The translations under genes were made by a program, and so were the position numbers. Shown here in pieces: positions 52,791-63,887 of a stretch of 64,000 bases of DNA; position 1 is the first letter of the stretch; each line of letters starts with the position of its first letter. The notes beneath the pieces were generated by a model. It worked only from the letters and a program-made list of their open reading frames with translations, was not told where the DNA came from and did not search any database. The stretch is from Cristatella mucedo (taxonomy: Eukaryota; Bryozoa; Phylactolaemata; Cristatellidae), in assembly GCA_009760855.2 (NCBI GenBank), contig WPIO01000005.1, positions 5,626,001 to 5,690,000 of the forward strand. The letters are read 5' to 3'.

Positions 52791-55040
52791 CAAGTGTAGG
52801 CCATGGTCGAGTAGAGGTTTCGCCGTCGGTTGGGCCTGTTCCTTGTCAGCGCGATCTGCAGTGGCTAGTGGCTGATCCTCATTAATTTCCCCTCCGTCTA
52901 TCTCATCCGATGTGCCGGGTCTAGGAAGTTCGTCCTTTAGGTCAGCGGGCGGCAGTCCTGTGGCCCAGCGTCAGGCTGGCTTGCAGCGATTGATATGGAC
53001 TGTGCTCGGTATGCCACCAGCGTCGCCTTCGTCTACAACTCGGATGTTCGTGTCAGTGCAGTCCACGATAAGAAGGGGACCCTGCCAAAAGTGTTGCAAC
53101 TTTGGTGAATGACCCCTCCGAGGCCTGGACGTATAAACATATACATATTCACCGACCCTCAACGTGGATTCTGCGGCGGCAGTACGGCCGTACTGCCGCC
53201 GCTGTTTTCCCTGAGCAGCCTGGATGTTTTGTCTTGCTACATCCCATGCCGTGACAAGCTTATCAATCATGGTCTGCACATAGTCGTCCCCGGCTTCACA
53301 CGGCTTGTCCACAGGCGACACTAGGTCTATCGGCAAACAAACGAGCCTCCCGCCCGCGGTTCATGAAAATTGGGCTGAATCGTGTCGACTCGTAAAAGCA
53401 CGTTTGGCAGGCAAACGGCACTTGCGGTATGTACAATCACGATGATTGCTACTGGATTGCGTGGAAGGCATCTCTACAAGCATGCCATTCAAGCGTTCTG
53501 CTAGCCCATCAGTCTACCGGTGATATGGCGACGGGTTCATTTGGTCGATAGACATAATGCGATACACCCGCTCGAGCATTCGAGACATAAAGTAAGTCAC
53601 TCGGTCAGACAGGACCTGATCGGGAACACCGTGCCGGCATAAAATGTCTTTCATGAAAACCTCGGCGAAGGTCAGAGCTGTCTGGTCCAGTATCGTTCTA
53701 ACCTAGAGCCAGTTGGTGAAGCAGTCGGTCATCGCTAGTATGTACCGGTTCCCTGACGAGGTGGCAGTGGCAGCAACTCTCCCACGACTCCCCCCTCCTC
53801 CACTGCTCCAGTCCACCATCTCGCCACCAGCAGGCTACCGGCCTGTGTACATCCCACATCACAGGCGGACCACAGCTGTGCACCGGCCGACTCTGATGGT
53901 GAATCCACCATCTGGCCACCATCGGGTTACTGGCCGGTGTCCATGCCACATCACACGCTCATCAGAGGAGCCGGCATACACTCAAACTACAATTATGTCC
54001 TTGGTAACTCGTTTCCAAGGTCGTTCTACTGGGATGCTTTTCAGAGACACTTTCGCCCATTACTTGGACCGATTTTTTGAGTGGCAGGCGATGCACGTCC
54101 TTACGTACTCCACGATGTCTTCCGTCATGCCTGGCCAGAAGTATCGCTCCTGCACGCGGCTCAGGGTCTTCTGGGTGGCCAAATGTGCTCCGAATAGACC
54201 GTCGTGACACTCCTGCTTCTCTTGCAGCCGCAGGGCAGCAGGTACCACGAGCTCCATCTGATAGAGACACTCAATCGGGAGCAGAACGAATGACGAGCGA
54301 TGATCGTCTACGTATTGTTTATGCTCCTGTGGGCAGTGTCCGACATCGTTCACCTGCAACGAATCCACTAGGCAGTGAAGCAACGGATCGTTAAGCTCCA
54401 CTTTCCTCATGTACGCAGGGTCAGCCTCGGCTGCAACGACAGTGCCTACGAAGCCAGCAGGAGCGGGCTCTTGCAAACGTGACATCCGCATTGGCATTAG
54501 CCTTCCACAACAATATTTTACCCACATATCGTACTTTTGCAGCACTTTTGCACAACATCCATATCGTACTCCTGCAGCTCCAAGGCCCACTCAGCTAAGC
54601 ACCGAGATTCGTGATTCCCTTTAAGAACCCACACCAAAGGCTGGTGGTCAGTTAGAACAGAGAAGCGGCGACCATAAAGGTACCTTCGAAAGTGGCGTGC
54701 GGCTGCTACAACGGTCAATGCCTCTCGCTAAACGGTGGAATAACTACGTTCGGCCTTGTTCAGAATTCGGCTGAAATAGGCCATGACATACTCCTTCCCA
54801 TCGGCCACTTGCTCAAGAACGACCGCTAGGACAGTATCACTGGCATCCATTGTAAATACGAATGGTTCAGCTAAGTCTGGGAACCTAAGAATTGGCTTTG
54901 CACACAGCCGGTCCCGGAAATCCTTGAAGGAACGCTCGAATTCCTCTGACCATACGAAGTATTCACCTTTCCACAGCAGACTATTTAGCGGCACAGCTAT
55001 TTTCGCGAACCCAGGCACAAACTTGTGGTAGTAGGGGGCC
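52790..55040 (-). pseudogene. Ty3/gypsy retrotransposon pol remnant
   Basis: Read right to left: RT C-terminal region (FVPGFAKIAVPLNSLL, 55,030), RNase H (MDASDTVLAVVLEQ near 54,850; a stop replaces the catalytic Glu expected after YSTV near 54,732; TDHQPLVW later), integrase H2C2 zinc finger (54,060-54,590; GLFGAHL, WPGMTEDI, CIACH), integrase core (53,480-53,985: AMTDCFTNW, HGVPDQVLSDR, TDGLAERLN, with in-frame stops after NW and before TDG) and the C-terminal domain (52,971-53,336; FWQGPLLIVD, STVHINRCK). The core is further split by an R3-type insertion. gag, protease and most of RT are missing: the element stops where PABP copy C begins. It cannot be active. Confidence 0.88.
53797..53985. 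repeat. R3-like insertion within gypsy integrase
   Basis: On either side, the minus-strand frame is recognisable integrase (IPVERPWKRVTKD before, GNRYILAMTD after). Between them are about 190 bases of CCACCATCTGGCCACCA-type repeats containing the ACATCACAGGCGGACCACAG block also found at 2,501. Confidence 0.65.
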
Positions 55041-55193
55041 TGCACTATATCAATATATCTAGTGTTCCACAACAAAGACCGTTTTACCCACCACCGAACG
55101 GAGTAGCACATACGAAACCGCGGTACCAGCCTAAGATGGCTAACATGCCATCCAGATTCAGTGCTGGCGCTGGCAGCATGCATGTATACACTT

Positions 55194-55442
55194 GTATCTC
55201 CGTCTGTAACTCCACAAAGTCATGAAGACCGTGTGGGTGTTACGCAGGAGAATTTTGTATAGCGCACTCACAGCCTAAGCGGCTTTCGGTACGCATTCGG
55301 TAGCCAACACACTTCGTCTCACGCAACAAAGAGAAAGTGGAAAGCATAGCAGAGTCACAAAAGCAGTTGAGGTAGTAAGTAGCATGGAAGTAGCAGCTCA
55401 GGACCGCTGAAAAGGATGAGCCATAGTCGGCAGCAGGAGAGT
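55194..55442 (-). mobile_element. R1 repeat, minus strand
   Basis: A full-length match to 11,010-11,268 with fewer differences from the 25.0 kb copy. It starts ten bases after the PABP splice donor at 55,184. Confidence 0.8.
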
Positions 55443-55965
55443 AATAATAATAATAATAATTCACTTGATAAAGCGCCCTCAGAGAACTTAATCGCTCTCT
55501 AGGCGCTTTACATTTGCAGTAAAGTGAAATGCAATGGAATGGTAAGTAAAATCATGCTTGAAAAACAAACGAACTGAATAATATGGTTAGGGGTGACATG
55601 CACAGGGTCAGCATGCAAATGTGGTTAGTGGCAGCATGCACAGTGTCAGCACGCATAAGCACATCAAGGACGAATCACAGGGACCCGCTAAATGCTGTCC
55701 TAAATAGGTGTGTTTTTAGGTTCCTTTTAAATGTGGTCAGGTCAGGGGATATTCTGACGCAGGTCGGGAGGGAGTTCCAGGCTTTGGGAGCATATGAACT
55801 AAATGCACGGTCTCCAAAGGATTTAAGGTTTGTATGAGGTATTTCTAGACTGTTGGATTCCGAAAAGCGGGTGGTACGATGCTTGGCCTGATGGGGCAGT
55901 ATATCTAACAGATAGGCTGGAGCCATAGAATGAAGGGACTTAAAAGTGAGCGACAAAACCTTGAA
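55443..55965 (-). mobile_element. LINE family 1 3' end, minus strand
   Basis: ATT complement repeats, inverted tail, 3' UTR and an uninterrupted C-terminal module on the minus strand (FKVLSLTFKSLHSMAPAYLL; WNSLPTC). It stops at 55,965 against LINE-B. Confidence 0.9.
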
Positions 55966-57035
55966 GTCAATAGTTGTCGTTGCATAAGAATTGTGGAAGC
56001 GAGTTCCACAGTCTAGGACCTGCAGAACTAAAGCTTCTGTCGCCAACGGTCTTTAAGCAGAGGAATGAGACAGCTAATTTATTGTCCACACAGGACCTGA
56101 GGGCGCGAACAGGCTGAAACTGGTGCAGCAGTTCAGCCAGGTACGAAGGAGCCAAGCCGTGGCGGGCCTGGTGGGTCAGCATAAGAACCTTGCTCTGAAT
56201 CCGTTGTTCAACCGGCAACCATCTTAGGTCTTTTAGATAAGAAGACACGTGCTCAAACCGCTGGGACTTGAAGAATAGCCTTGCAGCCACATTCATAGTC
56301 AGCTGCAGTGGCCTAATTGCTTTTTTTGGTTGCCCAGCCAAAAGGGAATTACAATAACCAAGCCGAGAAAGAACTAAGGAGCTAGTTCAATTTTTTTCAA
56401 GCCGCTGTGGAAGACATCTCCTAATCTTGGATAGGGGTCGGACGTAATGGCTAGCTGTAGAAGCAGTCTTCTGAATGAAGCTTTTGAAATTGATGCAGCT
56501 GTCAAAAACGGCACCTTAATTTCGTGCACGTGGTGATGGTCGCATAACAGCATCACCTATTAGAAGAGCAAAGCCTTCTAATCCAGCTACACGCTTAGGG
56601 TGTCCTATGTATGAGCAGCAGTTCTGTTTTATCGTCATTTAATTTCAGGAAGTTTTCCGACATCCAGGATCGAATATCGGCAAGGCAAGCATTCAATTTT
56701 TCAGTTGCTGCATCATATTCCGACGGTTTGAACGACAAATACAACTTAGTATCGTCGGCATAAAAGTGATATCTATTCCATGGGCCTTAATAATTTTTCC
56801 CCAGAGGTTTTGTATAAATGGAGAACAGCAAGGGACCGAGTACAGACCCTTGAGGGACTCCTCAGGTGACCCTTCTCGTGTGTGAGACCTGACCCCCACA
56901 CGACACGGATTGAACACGATCAGACAAGTACGATTTAAACCATGCGAGTGCTTAGTCTGCGAGACCGATCGTTGTTCTCAATCGTTCAAGCAGAACCTCG
57001 CGATCAATGGTGTCGAAGGCAGCAGACAGATCTGC
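55966..57035 (-). mobile_element. LINE family B, RT to C-terminus, minus strand
   Basis: A second jockey-superfamily (CR1/L2-like) family. From the right: [17 protein letters not shown] (56,970-57,035), a GVPQG-like region near 56,850, then RT with frameshifts, and the C-terminal module in a 124-codon frame (55,967-56,341: RWLPVEQRIQSKVLMLTH, GDRSFSSAGPRLWNSLP). Its RT start is fused directly to the MLLE exon of PABP copy C. Confidence 0.85.
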
Positions 57036-57723
57036 AAAACGGAACGAGCAGAAGCAAATTCTGAGAGAGCGATTGTGTCCCATCATTCGACAGTACTATG
57101 GTGAGCTAGCTGGAAAGATAACCGGAATGCTATTGGAAATCGACACAGCCGACCTGCTGCACACGCTTGAAGCTCGTGATTCCCTTAAAGCCACGGTATG
57201 GACCTAGCATAGGTTGTCTTTAGTAATGGCTCCTTCAAGCATGCTAAATGACAAGGGGTTTGCCAATTTTTACCGTCTTTTGTGTACACGAAATAAGCAT
57301 GTTGGGTTCAAAATTGCATATTTATCAAGGTCTCACTGCTCACTTTTGTAGACGGAAGAGGCTGTGCAGGTTCTCCATGTGCATCGAACCGAACAGATGG
57401 CCAATAAAGGTGGAGCTGCAGCCAAGCTGCCGTAGACAAGTTGCTGCCGAAGGAACTAATGGCAGACAAGGATGACGGTGGCACAAGCAGCGGTCGCTTC
57501 CCGAAATTGAAAATAGTCATGACTTGCAAGGGTGAAAAAAATTTAAAACGCCATTGCCAGAAAAATGTCTTTAATTTCAGAATAAACACTGCAGAGGACT
57601 TGTTTTTCAAAGTACTAAAGCCAGCTTTCATATGCTCGAACTTTTCATGCTCCGGAAAGGACGTCAATATATGTCATTTAAAGCCATGCACTAGGACGTA
57701 TAAGCACACTATTTACTAACCTA

Positions 57724-58168
57724 ACAGATGGAGTAAATGCTGTGAAGACCAGCAAGGTTTCTTGCCTCTTTTGAAACGTCTTATCAAGCGTATTGTCTGT
57801 TGGGAGTAAGTTCTAGATCTTTGAGAGATAAGAACTTTAGGCAGCGTCTCCAAAGGATTAGAGGTCATTCAAGAGGCAAAATTTAACGACTTGAATCAGA
57901 AGAGCGGTGGGTGTGGTGAACAGCGAAGTCGGGAAAGGAAGTGTTTGCGATAGCATAGCCAGAGCAGAGAAGGAATGGACCTGAAATTAGAGAACCTTGA
58001 AGTCAATACTAGATGTGGAGCCATTGCAGTTAGGTGAGTAATGGAATAATGTAGAAACTGAAGTTCCCGACAGACAAGCGCAACTGAAGATTTTTGCACC
58101 AACTGAGCTTTTAGGACAGTCAGGAAGACCAGCAAGTAGTCAGTTTGCCGAAGGCGGTATGGGATGTC
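57724..58168 (-). mobile_element. Old LINE family 1 fragment, minus strand (duplicate of 19.2 kb)
   Basis: Nearly identical to 19,180-19,625; inherited through the duplication. Confidence 0.75.
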
Positions 58169-59235
58169 CCGCTTTGGATGCTCGCCTTAACGAGCAGGCC
58201 GTGCGCTCCAGCCCTGCGTCGCGTGTAAAGCACCACGATAAAGATGAAGTTATCTTAGGGCGACGGCGAAGAACCGGTGTACCACAATGTGCCTACTACA
58301 AATACATCATGACGGACTCTTTGGGATGGATAAACAGACTAACGGCCAAATCAATCGGCTGAGTATATTGTAGGGGTAGATATACATATACTACTTAATG
58401 GCAGTGAAAGTCCGCGAAAAATTACAGCGTTGCATTATAAACCGAACCTGAGCATTTCTGACCTAACTGGTATACATTTGCCTCAGCGGAAAACTGCCAA
58501 AGATTCCGGAAGTGATAATATCTCCGGTTCCGATAAGCTTTCTTATGCACAGTAATGCTCAACAATTTCAGTGAATAAAATGTGTTTACGATATGCGAAA
58601 TTATTTGTCATTTATGATGCGAGGAGAATCGAGTTTTGCCAGCAATTGGCCAAAAAAAATGCTAACATTTTAAGAAACGATACAAAAAGACCGTATCTTG
58701 ACTTTTGCATAAACTTGTGGATGTCGCAACATATGATAGTAATAATGATTGATCTGTGTGTGTAGCAAGATGCCCTGCTCGCGCGCAAATGACGAAACGC
58801 AAACACCAACGGGGATTCAAGACCATACATTCGAACAACGCTTGCAGCCGTACAGTAGAGATGTAGCACCCTGCGCCCGCGTTCACACCTTCTCTGCCGG
58901 CGCGCACTTCCCGCTTCTGCTTCTCGGCGAGAGCTCATCGACTGCGGGTTGCTGGACCGCAGCTGCGTGCCGATGTGTACGTAACCTACGTGCAATAAGT
59001 AATCAAGGGTAGACTAGAGGACGGCAGCTGCACACTAACCTTCGTCTTAACAGCAGTGTGCACTAATAATAGGCGGCGTTCTCATCCACGCTTCGGCCGT
59101 CAGCTTTACGGCGCCTATTTAGCAGTTGATCGGTTGTTTTTTAGTACACTATCATACGCGTTAATTTGCTATATAACTCCGTAAAAACGTGCGACGCAGT
59201 TTTGGAGATGTTAACGTTTGTTGTAGAGCCATCAA

Positions 59236-60168
59236 TAATAATAATAACATTAGTAACGCACTTGCTAAAGCGCCCTCAGAGAACTCAATCTCTTTCTGGG
59301 CGCTTTCCATTCGCTGCAAAGAGAAACGCGACTGAATGGTGAGTAATATCATGCTTGATACACAACACGGATAACACGGTTAGGGGTGACATGCACAGGG
59401 TCAGAACGTATAAGCACATCAAGGACAAATCACGAGGACCCTATAAATGCTGTCCTAAACATGTGTGTTTTTATGATTTTTTTTAAATGTGGTCAAGTCA
59501 GGGGAAGCGTGATGCAAGTCGGGAGTGAGTTCCAGGCTTTGGGAACATACGAACTAAATGCACGGTCTCCAAAGAATTTGAGGTTTGTACGAGGTATTGG
59601 TAAACTGTTGGATTCCGAAAAGCGGGTGGTACGATGCTTGGCCTGGTGGGGGAGTATATCTGAGATATAGGCTGGAGCAAAGGAATGAAGTGACCTAAAA
59701 GTGAGCGACAAAACCTTGAAGTCGATGCGTTGCTTGACTGGTAGCCAGTGCAGGTCGGCGAGAAGTGGTGTGATGTGGCAACTGAGACGCTCACGACAGA
59801 CAAGCCTAGCTGCGTGAGCTTTGCACCAGCTGTAAGCGCTGATTGCACATGGAGTAGGCCAGCAAGCAGTGAGTCACAGAATTCAAGACGGGTTGTCACA
59901 AATGCATGGACTAAGTATCCTTATCTAAATAAGCCCAAATTCCAGCAATGTCATGTATCTGAAAGTAGGCAGACTTGATTGAGGAGCTGATGTGGTCGTC
60001 TAATGAGAGGTCACTTTGGAACATGACACCTAGATTTCGAGCTGATTCAACAGGAGATATGCTGGCACAGCCAATTTTGAGCGTCAGCCTTTCCAATTTC
60101 AGAATCGCACTGGGTTTGCCCATTACTAATAAGTTAGTTTTATCATCGTTTAGTTTAAGAAAATTTGG
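59236..60168 (-). mobile_element. LINE family 1, minus strand, specific to copy C
   Basis: ATT complement repeats and tail at 59,236-59,310, C-terminal module on the minus strand (LDDHISSSIKSAYFQIHDIA near 59,990), ending near LLVMGKPSAILKLERLT (60,110). Copy A has no LINE at the matching place (20,720), so the insertion followed the duplication. Confidence 0.9.
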
Positions 60169-60688
60169 CCAAACGTGACTCCGCTCCCATAATTAAGAAT
60201 TTTTTTCACGAGTTTGTGCTCTTCGTAAACTCATTTTTATACACTTTTATGATTGTCCTTAATTGCGCTGACGAAAGCTTTTCTGAACCCGAGATATGTT
60301 CAAATCCGTGGCAAGTGTCCGCTGTGACACATGTTTGGGTACCCCACCAAGAGCTATGAATAAATTATTAGAATCTACGTATCGCTTTTAGCGTTAAGGT
60401 ATGACAAAATTAAACGCCCAGCGAAAGATGAGGTTTAACTTCACCTGCCCTGGCCTATAAACAGGTGGCAGACATCTTGCTTACCCCGGCACTGTATTTG
60501 CACCTGAAAGACAAGGCCTACCGAAGCGCTCAAGTAGCGGAAAGTTTGTAGCAGCAGATTTGCAGCGGCGCTCTACGAGAGTCCTCGAAATAGATGATAC
60601 ATGTGTCAAAGCCTGGGTGTTCCTCTGCCGAGCTGCAGCGGCTGGTTATCTGTCCCTCTCGCCCTTTCTGTTTTTTCTCTTGCCACGC

Positions 60689-60850
60689 TGGTTTTGCCCA
60701 GTGGTTAAGGTACTCGTCGCGGCCAACGTCAAGGTGACTAATATTTGCTCGCCGAGGTCGTGGGATCGAGCACGACATAAGTGAAGTGCCTGAATAGAGA
60801 TTAGTTCTCTTATAAGGCGCTATATAAATGAATTATACATTATATGTATG
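60689..60850 (+). mobile_element. SINE1 copy (duplicate of 21.3 kb)
   Basis: Head CACGCTGGTTTTGCCCAGTG, GAGGTCGTGGGATCGAGC, then GAAGTGCCTGAATAGAGATT and GCGCTATATAAATGAATTAT. Confidence 0.88.
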
Positions 60851-61499
60851 ATCAAATTCCGGAAACACCAAGCCCGGGGTGAACTGCATAGCTGCCACCT
60901 CAGGCCGGCAAATATTCATAGATAATGTCACCCCACCATCGTACACTCCACTTTTGCAATTCGGCCAGCTTGCATGGACGCTGTCCTATTCTATGTCTTC
61001 CTTCTTTAACAGAGCTGCCGAGCGCCTAGCCAGTTAGTTTGATGCTGTCTTGCTTCAAAACATGGAATTAGCTTAGTCAGCTGACCGGCAGCACGGAAGT
61101 CATTTGTTTTTATGGCCGCTACCTGGCCTGATTCTCATGTTTTAATGAGATCTTTGCAGATTCTTTGTAGCTCTAGCCAACAATCGCATTCCGTTTTCAA
61201 GTCGGCGCATGAAGAAGGAACTGGGAAGGATTCTCGAACATCATCGGTGTTGCTGCAACAGGCTCGTTTCTATGTCTGTTGAAGCTCCTGTTGTGCCTCA
61301 TTTGCTTTCTTTTTTGCTGAAATCTCTTTACACCTCTCTTCATTTGTGTGAGGAGAGCTTACAGCACTGCCATTGAGTAGAATTTGTAAGTTACCCGAGA
61401 CCGATTTTGTAACACGTTCTTGCTGCTCTGGCTAGAGCTTTCTCGGTCCATGCCAGCTATGCTGGAAGCTCCGATGCACGCGATGTTCTACCAACACGA

Positions 61500-61910
61500 G
61501 CCAATAAACTCAATGACACTCAAAAGTCTTTTACGTTGATGCCCAAAGGATCGTTTCTGTTAAATGTAGTTACGAACACCCTCCAGCTCTTAGGTCATAC
61601 GTAAATAAGAGATATAAGAGTGGAGATGAAAATGCCTATCGTCTCCTAGTAAACCCTCCAAGCATGGAACACCTCGTAATTTGGCCAAAGGCCCCAATTC
61701 TCACCAAACACAATCTTGGGATTTCTTTCTAAGCCGATGACCCTCAGTGCTACAAACCATTTGACCCTTCTAAGCCTGCTAATCAGGCGACTCACTTAAT
61801 TCCCTTGAAACCTGCATCGACGACATTCGCATTTGGATGGCCGCTAACTTCCCAAAAATTATCGATGATAAAACCTGCCTAATAGTTATAGTCAAACCTG
61901 TGGTTTTATC
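61500..61910 (+). mobile_element. Decayed LINE reverse transcriptase fragment
   Basis: At 61,700-61,870 the translation KHNLGISF, stop, ADDPQCY, then FDPSKPANQ parallels KHNLGFHFYADDTQLY of the 17.1 kb copy; the YADD tyrosine is replaced by a stop. It is absent from copy A. Confidence 0.65.
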
Positions 61911-61950
61911 TAACTGATGACACTGACCCTGATCGCTGTACGAGTTGGCT

Positions 61951-62140
61951 GTGACACTCGATGTGGTAAGCAGCCGGAACGTGCTATTAGTGGTTGTTTT
62001 GACAAGGGAGTTGGGGGGACTCTGGTGGGCGAGAGGGGCGAGGAGAGTCGTGCTTCGCCCTGCTCCGTGTGTAGGGAAATAAACTGGTGGTATTGCTCGT
62101 CGGCTTGCGTTCTGTGCCGTTCGCGACGATAATTTAGACT
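61951..62140 (+). mobile_element. Possible solo LTR
   Basis: About 190 bases starting TGTGACACTCG, with a GAAATAAACTGG polyadenylation-like signal two-thirds through and a T/C-rich end (TGTGCCGTTCGCGACGATAA). It interrupts LINE-derived sequence and is absent from copy A. Termini and target duplication are not clear, and no second LTR or internal region is seen. Confidence 0.3.
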
Positions 62141-62329
62141 ACAAAACCTACTATCACCCGAAAGTTAGAAGACTTGAATTGGTTCCTCTATTACCACTCC
62201 CGTGACGTCTGCTCATACTGTGGGCTAGCTATCTCCCAGCAACTTGTCGTTGAAAGAACGAATTTCCTTCATGGTAAAGTAGACCTACTTACAGCTAAAA
62301 AACATTGCCAACACCAGGACCCGCCTAGA

Positions 62330-63079
62330 TTAAGAGTACGACCGCCAAACCAGTTAACTTGCTTGTGACAGCGAATCTAGATTACTGCAAATCTACAAAA
62401 CTCCGGATTCCGGCCTGGCTCAAAACTCAGCAGGTTCAAGCTTTTAAACGGCTTAGCTGCCAAGCCAGACCATTTCTGCCTGAGCTTTACTGTCTTTGCA
62501 CTGATTCCAATTCCAATTGAAAAGATTTCAAGATCTGCTGTCCGGTTCACAAGTTGCTTCACTGTTGCACCAGTGTATCTATCCGAACTCATTGCTCGTG
62601 TGCTCTCCCAGCACCTATTCGTCAGAATATAGTCATCTAAACGTCTTTTACAATAATATAAATCTTTTGGCGACCGGGCCTTCAGCACGTGAGCAACAGA
62701 AGTCTAGAACCCACTTCCGGATACAGTCACTGCCTGCAATGACCTTGCATTCTCATTTAAAGTCACAGCTAAAGAAGCATCTGTTGCTCTCTGCGTTCAT
62801 TTTTTCCTTAAGAAATCTGTCGTTTTTGTTCCTGCGTGTTTCGTCAGCCAACCCATGCATGATTCAGTGCCTGCTACTAGCCAGAAGTCCTACTAACCGG
62901 GGAACAGGTGTGCCTTTATGTGTTCTTTAACACAACTTTAAGCACAAAACTAGTTCCATGCACATCACTAACCCCTTGGCTATCGATTCTTCTACAGCGA
63001 GTTGTAATGCGTCTGGATAGAGGTTAAGTTCTCTTAGGGTGCTAACGAAACGACCAATTATAATAATTATAATCATTAT
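62330..63079 (+). mobile_element. LINE family C 3' portion (duplicate of 22.3 kb)
   Basis: Almost identical to 22,300-23,045. Confidence 0.6.
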
Positions 63080-63320
63080 AGCTCGACTATCTCTCCAAAG
63101 ACGGTGCTCAGGGAAAAGCTTACTCTGTCGTCGCAACGTTCCTGCTGCAATTATGGCTTCAGTCGGCTGCAATTATGGCAGCAAGCTTTATTTACAGAGG
63201 CAGGCTGTAGCGCTGGTGAAGACCCCTCAGCTGTCTAAGTCGCACTTAAAAATGACACCAAAATAAATATTATTCACATCGTGCATCTAAAAAGCGCCAC
63301 TTTTAGCTAGCCACATTTAG

Positions 63321-63429
63321 CTAACAGCGGATGCCAGTTCCAACGGCCATAAACGTCCCGAAGGTTCCACCACCTTGGATCATGGCCTTTCCGACTGTAC
63401 TTAAAAGCTCACGGCCACGTGCTCCGTAT
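63321..63429 (-). CDS. ROMO1 terminal exon, duplicate copy (partial)
   Basis: Same as 23,287-23,395: acceptor ttttag, then [25 protein letters not shown] and stop. The exon is intact. Exon 1 of this copy would have to lie beyond the right edge; the SINE1 at 63,888 already interrupts the duplication, so the copy may be only this exon. Whether it is expressed cannot be judged here. Confidence 0.8.
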
Positions 63430-63887
63430 CTAAAAAGCAGAGAGGTTTAAGTTAGACCTAAAATGCTCCGGCCATAAAAGAACTGTTAGCTCACTTTGCA
63501 ACACATTCGAAAAACTAGCAAATTAGGTCACCAACACTTGGACAGCATTTTCCTCAGTTGCTAAACGCCTGGCACAGAGGTATGCTCATAGCTAGAGCAG
63601 CAAACATGGATCCAGAAAAAAATATAATAACAACAGCAACACAAGAGGACATTTCTAATGGCAAATTAGTAAGTGCTAGAAGCGAAATTCCCAAAGCACC
63701 AATTGGTCAACGCTAGTACTGCTTGTTCCTATGAAAGACTCAGGAAATATATATCAGGAATTTATAGGCAAGATGCAGTTCTCGGAGGGTGCTACACAAA
63801 CGTATTATTATTATTATTATTATTATTACTAATAGACAGGCGTTTTCTGCTGGGATAAGGCTCGATCGGTTTTGGCATGACAAGTCT

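Larger units (their letters stand above)
55059..57435 (+). pseudogene. Poly(A)-binding protein pseudogene, copy C (3' exons)
   Basis: Remaining exons: part of the linker exon (about 55,059-55,183; VPQQRPFYPPPNGVA-type), the 3' part of the MLLE exon (57,036-57,195; [14 protein letters not shown] still open) and the last exon (57,352-57,435, open to its stop and the same as in copy A). Between the first two lie R1, LINE family 1 and LINE-B insertions replacing the rest of the linker exon. The 5' exons are absent, cut off by the gypsy element. The last exon begins Thr-Glu-Glu rather than Ala-Asp-Glu as in copy B, grouping C with A. Confidence 0.9.
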
